Assembly (NCBI RefSeq): GCF_000744285.1
Contig: NZ_JQLQ01000002.1
Coordinates: forward strand, 1,364,001 to 1,428,000
Direction: 5' to 3'
Length of the DNA stretch: 64,000 nucleotides
DNA from: Carnobacterium pleistocenium FTR1
Lineage (GTDB): Bacteria; Bacillota; Bacilli; Lactobacillales; Carnobacteriaceae
Shown here: piece by piece, positions 26,160 through 35,214 of the stretch
Layout: each line of letters starts with the position of its first letter
How positions within the stretch are numbered: the first letter of the stretch is position 1
Translations under genes and position numbers: made by a program
Notes under the pieces: generated by a model
What the model was told of the DNA's origin: nothing
The model's database searches: none
Seen by the model: only the letters and a program-made list of their open reading frames with translations

Positions 26160-26351
26160 TTAGACAGTTTCTCCATAGGAAGTTGCGTCATCTGATCCTT
26201 TAGCTGGAAAAGTTAAATTAACTGACCAACCAACAGAACCATCATCATATTTTGTTTGATTAAGTTCTACGGTTTCAATGCTTTCGATTGGCACTGCCAT
26301 TAATTTATTGACCGCTAAGTCTATTAGATCTTGCATATCTTTTTTATCCAT
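26160..26351 (-). CDS. Small hypothetical head-module protein, 63 aa
   Basis: Helical N terminus (KKDMQDLIDLAVNKLMAVPI) and beta-rich C terminus (VGWSVNLTFPAKG). No known family. It lies between minor capsid and scaffold genes, with GAGGGTGAAACG before the ATG. Confidence 0.65.
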   Translation of the reverse strand: MDKKDMQDLIDLAVNKLMAVPIESIETVELNQTKYDDGSVGWSVNLTFPAKGSDDATSYGETV

Positions 26352-26377
26352 CGTTTCACCCTCTCATAATTTACAAT

Positions 26378-26396
26378 AGCTAGTCACTAACTAGCT
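26378..26396. repeat. Small inverted repeat in head module
   Basis: AGCTAGT / ACTAGCT with a 5-base loop, in the short gap upstream of the 63-aa gene. No T-run. Confidence 0.4.
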
Positions 26397-26464
26397 TAGA
26401 GAAATGGATCACTTCCTTTCTTACAACTTGGATAACTCGCTTGGTGTAAATGAAGCATACGCAT
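26396..26464 (-). CDS. Possible 22-residue mini-ORF
   Basis: ATG at 26464 (or 26458) behind AAAGGAG, reading MRMLHLHQASYPSCKKGSDP and two more residues. It fills most of the 150-base gap between the minor capsid and 63-aa genes. Only start context supports it. Confidence 0.3.
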   Translation of the reverse strand: MRMLHLHQASYPSCKKGSDPFL

Positions 26465-26503
26465 TTCTCCTTTCACCTATTAGTCGCTTGTTAGGGTCAA
26501 AGA

Positions 26504-27589
26504 TTAAGAAACGATATTCTCTCTTTGTTTACGTCTTGTCCGACCAGATTCTTTGATAAACTTAGCCATTTCACGTTTTCTCTTCTCAATCTTTTCATCT
26601 GCTATGAGTAACTCTTCTTTTTTGACTTCCATCGAGTCCAACATAGCTCTTTCTTTCTTTGCTTTACGGATATTTCTCTCAAGATGTCTTTGTCGCTGAG
26701 ATTGGATGTATTTCTCTTCTGATTCTTTTTTATCGAATGGCTCGTTACGCTTAGTCGATACTCCTTCAACATAGGCATATTCTTGGTGTGAACAATTTAT
26801 TCCTGTAACGATTCCGTCAATCTCACCATAACTTGTAGATGAAAGGGCCGGATATTTCTTTGATTTGCCACTTCTTGAGTAGATATTCCCTTGATAACCA
26901 ACATGACTCGGTCTACTACCTGCATGGCTTGATATTTCAATCAAATCAATGTCGTAATCATCCATGCGGCCTTCTTGCATAGATACAGCTACATTCTTTT
27001 GAGTTGATCGCAATACCATACTAATATAAGCCTCACTACTCCACTTTTTACCTGCTTTATCAATGATTGCCGGAATGCCACTTTCTGCCCATTCTCCCGC
27101 AACTTTAATCAGTGATTGGTTAAGTGTTGAGTTACCGGTTAAAACATCTGTACTAGCCTTTGTTAGGATGTCAATGCATGCTTGGTTGCTAAACGTCAGC
27201 ATGTTTGTATTAACCATGTTCATAACGTCTTTAGATTGCTTTTCTAATGCTAACAAACGATCATAGACATTATTGCTAGGTGGTACATAACCAACACCTG
27301 CTTTAACCAATGCTTCATTGCGTCCCTCAAATGCCTCAATTTCTGCAGCACCTAACTCATTAATGTATTTTGTTATCTCCGATACGCTCATGCCACTATA
27401 CTTAGCTAACACCTTTATTTGGTCGTTTCTCAATACACCTAACTGTGAGAGTTTGGCCACTCGCCATTGAGTGACACCGTCTTTGTTTACGCCTTCGCCA
27501 TTTCCAATTACTTTACCGATGTTTTGAAGCATTTCTAATTCGACTTGCTGATAAAGTTGTTCAATAAAAATATTGCTTTGAACGGCCAT
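26504..27589 (-). CDS. Phage minor capsid protein 2
   Basis: 361 residues of the Phage_min_cap2 family. Recognisable stretches are QWRVAKLSQLGVLRNDQIK, the SSEAYISMVLRSTQKNVAV segment, and HAGSRPSHVGYQGNIYSRSG followed by GINCSHQEY. A very basic coiled-coil C terminus (RQRHLERNIRKAKKERA) suggests contact with DNA or scaffold. Follows the portal gene by four bases. Confidence 0.88.
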   Translation of the reverse strand: MAVQSNIFIEQLYQQVELEMLQNIGKVIGNGEGVNKDGVTQWRVAKLSQLGVLRNDQIKVLAKYSGMSVSEITKYINELGAAEIEAFEGRNEALVKAGVGYVPPSNNVYDRLLALEKQSKDVMNMVNTNMLTFSNQACIDILTKASTDVLTGNSTLNQSLIKVAGEWAESGIPAIIDKAGKKWSSEAYISMVLRSTQKNVAVSMQEGRMDDYDIDLIEISSHAGSRPSHVGYQGNIYSRSGKSKKYPALSSTSYGEIDGIVTGINCSHQEYAYVEGVSTKRNEPFDKKESEEKYIQSQRQRHLERNIRKAKKERAMLDSMEVKKEELLIADEKIEKRKREMAKFIKESGRTRRKQRENIVS

Positions 27590-27593
27590 TCAA

Positions 27594-29081
27594 TCACTCT
27601 CCTACGTTAGTTGCACCAGTTCCAAACAAGTCTGCCGATTCTGGTGTAACAGTTCCAGGTTGCTCAGCTGCTATCATATCTAGCCATTCTTGAGCTGTTT
27701 TTTCTGGCACATCATAAGTCTTCTGAATAGCAATAAGTTTAGGAATCATTCCGGCTCCTACGCCTGCTGAATAATAGTTAAAGTTCTCTTGACGGTCTTG
27801 AGCAATCGAATCATCGAAATCAATGCCTATCTCAAATTCTTTTTCGCCACTGTATAAATCGTAAAGAATTGCAACGTCGATAATGGATGTGATTAATTCT
27901 TTGATACCTTCTTCAATCAATACCTCATGTTTATTCTTAGTCTGATAAGTCTTTGAGTTTTGAGACACTACTTCTGTTGCTGTTTTTATCCCTGTACCGT
28001 CAAATCTGAATGAGCCTGGGTTAAATCCTACTTTCATGCTTAGAACGTCTAGGATTGAGTTAATCGAGTTGATAATGTCAGTTGAACGGATATCTACCGA
28101 CATATCTGTTACGCCTTTGCCATCTTCCAGTGTGAATGCATCATAAACTGTTTCTTCTGGATCTAACACTTGCACCATGTTTCCGTTAGCATCTGGATAA
28201 GCTTTAATCATGCTTCTATCTACAGCAATCCGTCTTTTGCCTAATTTAAATTCATTGAAAAAGAAATCATACATATAGTCGAGCAAGTACAAGTCATCGT
28301 AGCAATTCTCGAATAAGCTAATCCCTAACGGACTGGTCATGTCTTTATTATTAGCAATGTTAGGCTTGAAATAAACGAATAATGAACGTCTTAACTCATT
28401 GATATAAACCTTTTCTTCTAAATCTGGATAAAGAGCTGCTAATCCTACTTTAATGCCTAACTCACCTTCAACTGTTGATTGATACAATTCATTCGTGACA
28501 ACATATTGGTTGCCTTCCCACTCGTTCCACTCAAGCAACGTATAGTACTTATCACCTTTCGTTTCTTCGCTGATGAATAGAGCTTCGTCAATGTTCTCTG
28601 AATCGCTAGACAGCGGATAAAAGGCATCTGCTACTGCATAGGCTAGTTTGACTTGTCCATCATAAGCAAACACCTTAACGGCCATTCCGCCAGTTGCATA
28701 AGCGTACTCAAGATAACGAGAGAAATTCTTATGGAATCCATTACTCTTTAACGTATCGTCAATAAACTCTTGAGCAATAGCATCGTCAATCGTGATCGTT
28801 GCTTTTTCATTAAAGATCAACGTGGCCATTTCTTCAGCAATCTTTTTACCCATTCCCATCGAGAACATCTTACGTTTCTTATTAACGCCTGCAGATGTCC
28901 TGAATTCAATATCGTGCCACTCTGACAAATGACCGGAATAAATAGCTTTATTCTTCGCTATTCGCTTATAGGCATCATCATCTACATTTACATCTTTATG
29001 CTCTTTAATCGTCTTTAGCTGCGTTAATATCCCCATTTTAGTTAACCACCCCTTTACGGTTGCTATAGTTTTGTCAAACAT
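27594..29081 (-). CDS. Portal protein
   Basis: 495 residues, A118/SPP1-like portal family: the dodecameric ring through which DNA enters the head. Seen: LSEWHDIEFRTSAGVNKKRKMFSMGMGKKIAEEMATL at the N terminus (read in parts), VGFNPGSFRFDGTGIKTATEVVSQNSKTYQTK near the C-terminal third. It lies between terminase and minor capsid genes. Confidence 0.9.
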   Translation of the reverse strand: MFDKTIATVKGWLTKMGILTQLKTIKEHKDVNVDDDAYKRIAKNKAIYSGHLSEWHDIEFRTSAGVNKKRKMFSMGMGKKIAEEMATLIFNEKATITIDDAIAQEFIDDTLKSNGFHKNFSRYLEYAYATGGMAVKVFAYDGQVKLAYAVADAFYPLSSDSENIDEALFISEETKGDKYYTLLEWNEWEGNQYVVTNELYQSTVEGELGIKVGLAALYPDLEEKVYINELRRSLFVYFKPNIANNKDMTSPLGISLFENCYDDLYLLDYMYDFFFNEFKLGKRRIAVDRSMIKAYPDANGNMVQVLDPEETVYDAFTLEDGKGVTDMSVDIRSTDIINSINSILDVLSMKVGFNPGSFRFDGTGIKTATEVVSQNSKTYQTKNKHEVLIEEGIKELITSIIDVAILYDLYSGEKEFEIGIDFDDSIAQDRQENFNYYSAGVGAGMIPKLIAIQKTYDVPEKTAQEWLDMIAAEQPGTVTPESADLFGTGATNVGE

Positions 29082-29093
29082 TCAATCACCGCC

Positions 29094-30401
29094 TTAATAT
29101 TTAAGTCCTAAGTCCCTCAAGTTATCCTTCACAAAGTATTGAAATCCATCGCAAGTATGATCATCTTCCTTGACTACTTCTGGTTCTTTTCCAGGAGCTA
29201 ATGACTTCTGGTCCCATTGGTACTTACGATGCTCTTCGATAAAGATTTCGTTAGCTGGTATATCAAAATAAAAGAATCTGCCTTGTGCCAATAAGTCATG
29301 TACATAATCAATCATGTCTACTTTTTTGCCTTTTGCTACCGCATGTAAATGCTCACTATAATCTTTAAAGTATTGATTCCTTATGCCACCTTCTGCAGAG
29401 TCAATCGTCTTTTGATAAACCGGAATGTTGTATTGATTGCGAACTTTCTCGTAAAACTGATTAAGTTCTTCCGTCAATTCACTAGGAGCCTTCTTCACTA
29501 ATTTGCCTGCTGGTGAATAATAGTAAGTATCGAGCAATACAACGTTTCTTTTTCTGGTCAATCCAAACGCTAGCGTTGTAGTAGCTGATACTTGGTGACC
29601 TGTATCGGTTGCAAAATACAATCCGATTAAATGGTCATCATCTGGTATCTCGTCAATAGAATGGAAGTTTTCCATGTTATAGACGTTATCACCCATTCCA
29701 ATAACTTCTCCTTTGTACATCCAATTCCAGTAATCAATATCGTTTAGTTTGTAATTCTCAATCTTCTTCAAAATTTGTTTTGAATTATAACCTCGTATAT
29801 CATCTAAATAAGTTGAATGATGGACCATGAAGCTATCATCATTTTTATGCTTCTCAGCAAATTCATTGCTCCAATGATACGGATTGCGTTCTGGGTTCCA
29901 GGAATACCATGTCTGCATTTCTCGATTGTCCGGCAACGTTTCACGAATGAACGTATCTTGAATCGTGTCTAACGCTTTCTCTCCGTCAAATGCGTTCATT
30001 TCCTCAAACCATAAGTCTTGCACGTAACCAACTGGAATCTTTAATGATTTCAGTTTCTCAGGATCATCAGCTCCACTAAAATGGAATCCCGTTCCCCATT
30101 TCTTATGGATAATCTGCATAGGGTTAGATTGAAATACAAATTGATTTGCAACACCTGCATCATGTAACGCCCATGAAATCTGCGAATAAACCGACTTACG
30201 CAACGTATTTGCAACTTGACGCAAGATAACTGCATTACCCATTGAATAACGCATTTTCTTCTCAACAAGCTTTTGGCTGATAACCGATGATTTCGTACTC
30301 GACCGGCCACCTTTTAGAATGATGTCCGTTTTAAATGATATCCATACCGGATAGAATTTAGGGTTTAGCTTTTTAAACGGATCATTTACTTTAATCGGCA
30401 T
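29094..30401 (-). CDS. terL: Terminase large subunit
   Basis: 435 residues, PBSX-type packaging ATPase-nuclease. Walker A variant GGRSSTKSSV near residue 35, Walker B region LWFEEMNAF, and the nuclease domain starting at YFATDTGHQ with a later TIDSAEGG. ATG at 30401 (MPIKVNDPF) behind GGTGA; a second ATG at 30410 is possible. It overlaps the small subunit gene, implying coupled translation. Confidence 0.93.
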   Translation of the reverse strand: MPIKVNDPFKKLNPKFYPVWISFKTDIILKGGRSSTKSSVISQKLVEKKMRYSMGNAVILRQVANTLRKSVYSQISWALHDAGVANQFVFQSNPMQIIHKKWGTGFHFSGADDPEKLKSLKIPVGYVQDLWFEEMNAFDGEKALDTIQDTFIRETLPDNREMQTWYSWNPERNPYHWSNEFAEKHKNDDSFMVHHSTYLDDIRGYNSKQILKKIENYKLNDIDYWNWMYKGEVIGMGDNVYNMENFHSIDEIPDDDHLIGLYFATDTGHQVSATTTLAFGLTRKRNVVLLDTYYYSPAGKLVKKAPSELTEELNQFYEKVRNQYNIPVYQKTIDSAEGGIRNQYFKDYSEHLHAVAKGKKVDMIDYVHDLLAQGRFFYFDIPANEIFIEEHRKYQWDQKSLAPGKEPEVVKEDDHTCDGFQYFVKDNLRDLGLKY

Positions 30402-31179
30402 AAGCTTCACCGTGTTCTTTCATGTACTGCTCCATTGCTTCATTATTGTCAACAAACACCACTCCACCGTTGCCCTCGTCTTTATCAGACATAAGTTTAA
30501 GCAACTCTTGCATAGCCTTCTGCTTATCGTATAATTGAACAACTGGACCATCTTTACCCATTCGGACTTCTTTAATCAATGAGCCATCTATTTCACTCAT
30601 ACTTTTAAAGTTAATGTATGAATCCATGTACGTGACCAGCTCGCCTTTAGTGTTCATTAACGGATTGCCGTGCTTATCTTGAACCTGTATTTCATTTGCT
30701 CCGTACTCTACGAAATCTGTTACATCAGCAAATGACTGTTTAAAGTATTCTCTTTTGATATCTTCAACACTAATCAACAGTTCTGTATCTGTTTCTTTCT
30801 TAATGTCTTTAATAGCCTTTATAATGCTAGGTTTTGCTAACAGCCTTGAGCTTTCAACTCTAGCCGTTCCGTAAGTTACATCTCTTACTTTCATATATGA
30901 TTTAGTGGCATTCCATGTCATTAGATACTCATAACAAAATTCAATTTCCCATCCTTTTAATTCATTGTTACTTTCGATAATCTTTTCAGCTTTTTGTGTT
31001 GCAACTTTTTTGCGTTTTGTTGCACGTTTTGTTGCAACTTTATTTGCAGTGTTGCGTTGCCATTCTTCTCTAGTCTTTCTGCTTCTTAGAGTAGCTGGTT
31101 TAACATCATGCTTCTCTGCTAATTCTTTCATCGTTATAGAGCTTGTTTCATATTCCTTTCGTATCTCTTCCCAATTCAC
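30391..31179 (-). CDS. terS: Terminase small subunit
   Basis: 262 residues, PBSX/Terminase_2 type. An N-terminal HTH (ITMKELAEKHDVKPATLRSRK) and a Lys/Thr/Ala-rich linker of near-repeats (KVATKRATKRKKVATQ) precede the central GWEIEFCYEYLMTWNATKSYMKV block typical of the family. It recognises the packaging site. No cos or pac site could be identified by eye. Confidence 0.9.
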   Translation of the reverse strand: MNWEEIRKEYETSSITMKELAEKHDVKPATLRSRKTREEWQRNTANKVATKRATKRKKVATQKAEKIIESNNELKGWEIEFCYEYLMTWNATKSYMKVRDVTYGTARVESSRLLAKPSIIKAIKDIKKETDTELLISVEDIKREYFKQSFADVTDFVEYGANEIQVQDKHGNPLMNTKGELVTYMDSYINFKSMSEIDGSLIKEVRMGKDGPVVQLYDKQKAMQELLKLMSDKDEGNGGVVFVDNNEAMEQYMKEHGEAYAD

Positions 31180-31237
31180 ATTGAATCACCACCTACCTTA
31201 TTAAAGTTTCCTTCACTAGTTAGTTGTTTATACGGGT

Positions 31238-31795
31238 CTATATGATTAATGAAGCTTGACTACCGTATTTCAACTCTCTATCGATCTTTGCTCTTGCTCT
31301 ATCTAAGTATTTCTTCACCGTTCCTGTTTGTATGCCTAAATACTCTGCTGTCTGCTCTTGCGTATTGCTTTTACCATATACAGATAAATAGACTTCTCGC
31401 TCTCTTTCAGACAAAGCCCTCATTATGTCATCTAGCAGCTCTAACTCTTCTCTGGATAGCTCTCTAGGTGCTTCATAGGATAAGTAATGGCTATGTTCTA
31501 TATTCCCCCACAATTGCGTTCGCTTCTTCTTGCTCTGGTTTGATATAGGACGCTTTTCTCCTAACCTTCGCTCGTGTCCACTCTCAATCCAAAATAAGGC
31601 ATACTCTGTACTTGATATCATTCCACTAACTAAGCTAATCTCTGCTTCAACTTCACTCAATCGCTCAATTTGCTCAATACTCAAGTCTTCTATCTCTTTT
31701 AAGAATGCTCGCTCACGATCCCTTGCAAACTTATCACTGTTTAACCTCTTCAAATCTTCACGGTACTCACTAGCTATGTCATAGGTGTACTTCAC
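31238..31795 (-). CDS. ArpU-like late transcription regulator (sigma-70 region 4-like)
   Basis: 185 residues from GTG 31795 (AAAGGAGG upstream). The C-terminal 60 form a sigma region-4-like helix-turn-helix: ALSEREREVYLSVYG...QEQTAEYLGIQTGTVKKYLDRARAKI. Proteins of this ArpU/RinA-like type switch on phage late genes. Its position, just before the terminase genes and just after the early-operon terminator, matches that role. Confidence 0.82.
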   Translation of the reverse strand: MKYTYDIASEYREDLKRLNSDKFARDRERAFLKEIEDLSIEQIERLSEVEAEISLVSGMISSTEYALFWIESGHERRLGEKRPISNQSKKKRTQLWGNIEHSHYLSYEAPRELSREELELLDDIMRALSEREREVYLSVYGKSNTQEQTAEYLGIQTGTVKKYLDRARAKIDRELKYGSQASLII

Positions 31796-31824
31796 GTCCT
31801 GTCCTCCTTTTAGGTACAAAAAAA

Positions 31825-31872
31825 GAGGTGACAACTAACCCTATTTCTAGGAATTAATCGTCACCTCCAGTA
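31825..31872 (-). terminator. Early-operon terminator
   Basis: Perfect 8-base stem GAGGTGAC / GTCACCTC with an inner CCTA/TAGG pairing. On the minus strand it is followed by a run of seven T. It separates the early genes from the late regulator and could be a site of antitermination. Confidence 0.85.
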
Positions 31873-31897
31873 TTTCTGGTCAGTGCCTTTTATTTAA

Positions 31898-32089
31898 TTA
31901 TAATTTAGTCTTTACCTTCGTCTCTTCTTCGATGTACATAACTTTTCCATCAGCGTTCGTTAGTGTTATGTTCGTCTTGCCGAAATTAGGTAATTCTTTG
32001 TAATGAATAGTGCCGTTCGTTACTACCATTATAACATTTTTACCTATAATTGTCGCTATATCCTCTGGTTTTATTTGCTTAAATTCCAA
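31898..32089 (-). CDS. Small phage protein, 63 aa
   Basis: TTG at 32089, with GGCGGTG five bases upstream and 12 bases after the previous stop, gives MEFKQIKPEDIATIIGKNV. Predicted beta-rich; no known domain. An ATG at 32140 would overlap the preceding gene and has no ribosome binding site. Confidence 0.6.
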   Translation of the reverse strand: MEFKQIKPEDIATIIGKNVIMVVTNGTIHYKELPNFGKTNITLTNADGKVMYIEEETKVKTKL

Positions 32090-32100
32090 TTGCACACCGC

Positions 32101-32256
32101 CTAAAATATCGCTTGCATTAAGTCTATAACATACATCCATATTCTAAGTATTCCAATACCGATTAACCCAAGTATTGCTATAGATAACATAGCCGCAAAA
32201 ACTGTTGCAAAAATTGTTCCAATTGCATACCCTATTTTATTATTTGCCTTCTTCAT
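32101..32256 (-). CDS. Small membrane protein, 51 aa
   Basis: ATG at 32256 with AAGGAG eight bases upstream, reading MKKANNKIGYAIGTIFATVF and then a long hydrophobic stretch ending VIDLMQAIF. One or two membrane segments. Function unknown; directly after SSB in the early operon. Confidence 0.7.
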   Translation of the reverse strand: MKKANNKIGYAIGTIFATVFAAMLSIAILGLIGIGILRIWMYVIDLMQAIF

Positions 32257-32268
32257 TTTGTCAGCTCC

Positions 32269-32706
32269 TTATAATGGTAAATCATCATCTTGAATATCAA
32301 TCGGTTGACCATTGCTTTTGTCGAACGGATCTCTATGCTCGTTACTTGATTGGTTATGAGATGAACCGTTAGATTGTACGTTATCTGCTTTCTTTTCTAA
32401 GAAGGTGAAGCTTTCAGCAACTACTTCGGTTACATATACTCGTTGGCCGTCCTTATTATCATACGAACGTGTTTGCAAACGTCCGGTAATGCCTATCAAT
32501 GTTCCTTTTCTTGTAAAGTTAGCTAATGTTTCTGCTGATTTACCCCATATAACCACACTAGGGAAATCTGCTTCATGTTCGCCTTTAGCATTGGTAAACT
32601 GTCTATTAACCGCTAAATTGAATGTTGCTACCGCTTTGCCTGCTGCTGTATATCTTAAATCAGCATCTTTTGTTAATCTTCCAGTAAGTACAATATTGTT
32701 TATCAT
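32269..32706 (-). CDS. ssb: Phage single-stranded DNA-binding protein
   Basis: 145 residues. OB fold from residue 1 ([19 protein letters not shown]) through about 105, including [18 protein letters not shown], then a Ser/Asn/Gln-rich linker and the acidic tip DDDLPL that recruits partner proteins. ATG overlaps the upstream stop (TAATG). Works with the ERF annealing protein and the replication genes. Confidence 0.97.
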   Translation of the reverse strand: MINNIVLTGRLTKDADLRYTAAGKAVATFNLAVNRQFTNAKGEHEADFPSVVIWGKSAETLANFTRKGTLIGITGRLQTRSYDNKDGQRVYVTEVVAESFTFLEKKADNVQSNGSSHNQSSNEHRDPFDKSNGQPIDIQDDDLPL

Positions 32707-32852
32707 TACTTCACTCCTATTTCCTTTGTTAGTTTGTTTATCAATTCTTTAGCTTCCTCTTCGTCAATAGTAAACCACCTTGATTGCTTGCCTTGCTTAA
32801 TAGATACCTCAAACTTGTCACCGTTTTTAGTTATGATAATACTATCAATCAT
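32706..32852 (-). CDS. Small phage protein, 48 aa
   Basis: ATG at 32852 behind GAGGAG, reading [20 protein letters not shown] and ending KLTKEIGVK. Stop overlaps the SSB start codon, which supports a real, coupled gene. No known domain. Confidence 0.7.
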   Translation of the reverse strand: MIDSIIITKNGDKFEVSIKQGKQSRWFTIDEEEAKELINKLTKEIGVK

Positions 32853-32865
32853 GGTTATCAGCTCC

Positions 32866-33264
32866 TCAGTCTAATGGATTAGTACCTGCATAATGCGTTG
32901 CTATTTTATTGTTTACCTCCGATTCTTTACGACCGATTTCAGATAGACTTCTCATGAACGATCCAAACGTATCGTTTTGTTGCTTGCATTCTTCTTCTGT
33001 TTCATTGATTATGCTAATTAAATTAACTTTAGGTACAAAATTTATTTTATCTTCTAAGCCACGCCTAACCGCTTCTTCCTCTTTGCTTTCATTGTGATAA
33101 ATTCTAGTAGCGTAAACTCCATCTAATCTGTTCTTTGTTTCATCTCGTGCATAGTGTTCCATATCGCGAGATACAGCCATCAAAACTTTTAATTGTTTAT
33201 CGTTCAATTTACGTATTGATAATTCGCCAAACGCTGATATTACATTTTCTACCGTCATTTTCAT
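32866..33264 (-). CDS. Phage protein of unknown function, 132 aa
   Basis: Charged, mostly helical (ERF/SSB-module neighbour), beginning MKMTVENVISAFGELSIRKL. ATG at 33264 overlaps the upstream stop and has GGAGG seven bases before. No recognised family. Confidence 0.7.
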   Translation of the reverse strand: MKMTVENVISAFGELSIRKLNDKQLKVLMAVSRDMEHYARDETKNRLDGVYATRIYHNESKEEEAVRRGLEDKINFVPKVNLISIINETEEECKQQNDTFGSFMRSLSEIGRKESEVNNKIATHYAGTNPLD

Positions 33265-33443
33265 TCTGGTGCCTCCACAACTTCTCCACCAATACAATCT
33301 CTGGTGATTTCAGCTAGTTCCTTGTCCAAATAAGTGACCATTTCGTCCAGTGATCCTGGTACATCATTCATTACATAAGTTGCTTTCATCTCTTCAAATC
33401 CTGAAAAGTATCCGTTGCCAACATTGATTGCCCATTTACTCAT
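33261..33443 (-). CDS. Small phage protein, 60 aa
   Basis: Reads MSKWAINVGNGYFSGFEEMK; an aromatic N-terminal beta part and an acidic helix. AAGGAGGT precedes the ATG. Unknown function. Confidence 0.65.
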   Translation of the reverse strand: MSKWAINVGNGYFSGFEEMKATYVMNDVPGSLDEMVTYLDKELAEITRDCIGGEVVEAPE

Positions 33444-33589
33444 TCTGATACCTCCTTATCATATGAACATAGTGATAATGCAAAACACCACAGGAACCAT
33501 TCAAACATTTCTAAATCTATATTTAATTTATCTCTGACTATGACTGACAATATCACCAATCCAACTGCTCTCATTATGTTATATCTCAT
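33440..33589 (-). CDS. Small phage protein, 49 aa, partly hydrophobic
   Basis: ATG at 33589 overlaps the upstream stop (ATGA) and follows AAGGAGG by seven bases. It reads MRYNIMRAVGLVILSVIVRD, then LEMFEWFLWCFALSLC and YDKEVSE. Two hydrophobic patches suggest membrane contact. The stop overlaps the start of the next gene. Confidence 0.62.
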   Translation of the reverse strand: MRYNIMRAVGLVILSVIVRDKLNIDLEMFEWFLWCFALSLCSYDKEVSE

Positions 33590-33906
33590 TCATTTACCTC
33601 CTTGATAACTACCCCTGTCTCTAATTCAATCGTTTCGTGCATATCAACCAAACTCAATCGTTCATCTTCATATGCTTCGTAAATGTCGAATACTTTATCT
33701 GTAAAGAGACTTAACCGTTTCTTTCCAAATCCGAATTGATCTCTCAATACCATCATTGGCATAGCTAACATGATTGCAAATGCTCGCTTAGTCGCTGCCA
33801 TCGTTGCGTCTTCTTTTATTTTGTCTATCTGTGCTTGCGTGAAAGTGTACGTTTTAGTTTGTTTGACTATTAGACGGTCTTGCCTGCGCTTCTCTGCACG
33901 ATTCAT
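33586..33906 (-). CDS. Phage protein of unknown function, 106 aa
   Basis: Basic N terminus (NRAEKRRQDRLIVKQTKTYTFTQAQIDKIKE) and a helical body with a Met-rich hydrophobic patch (AFAIMLAMPMMVL). Repeatedly seen style of early gene in low-G+C siphophages; function unknown. Confidence 0.7.
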   Translation of the reverse strand: MNRAEKRRQDRLIVKQTKTYTFTQAQIDKIKEDATMAATKRAFAIMLAMPMMVLRDQFGFGKKRLSLFTDKVFDIYEAYEDERLSLVDMHETIELETGVVIKEVNE

Positions 33907-33908
33907 TG

Positions 33909-34088
33909 TTAGTCCTCCAATTCATCTCTGACTGCAATTACCAACCATTCCATAGGATATTCATCTTCATCGCCGTTCCCGTCAACATATGCTATCGCGC
34001 TTTCGTAACTACCTTGTCGATCCAATGAAGCGATATCCATTTCTTCAGGTAATTTTTCAATTATTTTTTTTAGGTCCTTTACTTTCAT
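33909..34088 (-). CDS. Small acidic phage protein, 59 aa
   Basis: ATG at 34088 behind TAGGAGG, reading MKVKDLKKIIEKLPEEMDIA and containing DGNGDEDEYPMEW. The pattern (short helix KDLKKIIEKLP then acidic loop) is common in small phage proteins. Function unknown. Confidence 0.7.
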   Translation of the reverse strand: MKVKDLKKIIEKLPEEMDIASLDRQGSYESAIAYVDGNGDEDEYPMEWLVIAVRDELED

Positions 34089-34100
34089 CTTCCATTCCTC

Positions 34101-34325
34101 CTAAAGTCTCTTAGCTGCCTTAACTGGTCGTCTCCCAACTTTCGGACGGTTCATAACCTCTTTCTCTGTCATATATCCTAAATAGTAGGCACCTGCGTAA
34201 TTTGCCACTTGCTGTGCTAGTCTGCTTGGATAGCTAACTAAACCATTAGCGTAATCGTAAAATTCATATGGCGGAGCATTTTTCGGGTCTGTGCACCGGT
34301 AGTAATGCATTTTTTCGTTATACAT
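34101..34325 (-). CDS. Small phage protein, 74 aa
   Basis: ATG at 34325 (MYNEKMHYYRCTDPKNAPPY) overlaps the stop of the DUF1642 gene and has GAGGTG upstream. Basic C terminus (NRPKVGRRPVKAAKRL). Unknown function; tyrosine-rich middle. Confidence 0.65.
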   Translation of the reverse strand: MYNEKMHYYRCTDPKNAPPYEFYDYANGLVSYPSRLAQQVANYAGAYYLGYMTEKEVMNRPKVGRRPVKAAKRL

Positions 34326-34842
34326 TAGGCACCTCTTCAGCAAACGCCCAATAACGTTCGTCAATTGCTTTGATTTCTTGTTCAGTAAACTTTTTTTTGC
34401 TATGTTTGTTTCCATCATCCATAACATGAGAAATAAACACAATATTATCTGGTATTGTTTTAGCTAAGACTCTACCTTCACTAGTTGTAAGGACAACTTT
34501 GTATAACTTCTCTTTCTCAATCGTGTAATCATCAAGCCAGGCTCTAGCGAATGCTTCATCATTCCTAACCTCTCCATCTTCATATAGCCATGCGTGTATC
34601 TGTTTGTCGTCCTCGAAATGAGTATCTAAAGCATCCCCTAATGTAAGATTTTGCTTTTTGAAATCATCTAAATAATCAGCAATAAATTGAGGGATTACTG
34701 GTAGTTCTGGTTCTCTTAATTTTCTAACTAAATCTTTGTAGTCGTATAATGCCATCACATAACCTTTGTTCCAATCGTCTTGTTGTTTTTCTCCAATGTC
34801 TATTGCACTATCTAAACATTTAATCAATTCTTGTTTATTCAT
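34318..34842 (-). CDS. DUF1642 family phage protein
   Basis: 174 residues. The C-terminal KFTEQEIKAIDERYWAFAEEV is the family hallmark, and PELPVIPQFIADYLDDFKK matches the usual middle segment. Early-region gene of lactic phages with no assigned function. Confidence 0.82.
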   Translation of the reverse strand: MNKQELIKCLDSAIDIGEKQQDDWNKGYVMALYDYKDLVRKLREPELPVIPQFIADYLDDFKKQNLTLGDALDTHFEDDKQIHAWLYEDGEVRNDEAFARAWLDDYTIEKEKLYKVVLTTSEGRVLAKTIPDNIVFISHVMDDGNKHSKKKFTEQEIKAIDERYWAFAEEVPNV

Positions 34843-35021
34843 TCCGCTTCCTCCAATTCAATAGCAATCCGTCTATTCTTACCGCTAACTTTCTTCTGAT
34901 AAGTAGCACTCTTGTAATGCCAAATCGTCTCTACTTTCACGTTTAACTCCCCAGCACATTCTTTAGCTGTGCCGGAAGTTAGGAGTTCTTCATCTTTGTA
35001 TATTGCGAATGTTTTAGCCAT
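34839..35021 (-). CDS. Small phage protein with NUMOD-like HTH, 60 aa
   Basis: FAIYKDEELLTSGTAKECAGELNVKVETIWHYKS resembles the short DNA-binding motif found at the ends of homing endonucleases and in small phage proteins. ATG directly after the previous gene; stop overlaps the next start. Family call tentative. Confidence 0.62.
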   Translation of the reverse strand: MAKTFAIYKDEELLTSGTAKECAGELNVKVETIWHYKSATYQKKVSGKNRRIAIELEEAE

Positions 35022-35213
35022 CTATTTGACCTCTGCTTTTTCGACAGTTACCGTTTCATCAAACAACCAATCAAACATTACTTTTAACGTATCTTTTGAT
35101 ATTGAATTTAACGTTACAAACCCTCTAATCGTATTTAAACATTGCAACTTATCCTCTTGATTCATTTCTAAAAAAGTTTTAGCTTGTTCACTTGCTGACA
35201 TTTTTTTAGCCAT
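35022..35213 (-). CDS. Small phage protein, 63 aa
   Basis: Helical throughout (ASEQAKTFLEMNQEDKLQCLNTIRGFV). Stop abuts the next start. No recognised domain. Confidence 0.62.
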   Translation of the reverse strand: MAKKMSASEQAKTFLEMNQEDKLQCLNTIRGFVTLNSISKDTLKVMFDWLFDETVTVEKAEVK

Positions 35214-35214
35214 C

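Noticed and set aside
30050-30310. 86-codon minus-strand frame inside the terminase gene
   Set aside because: Lies entirely within terL in another frame, with basic low-complexity translation and no start signal.
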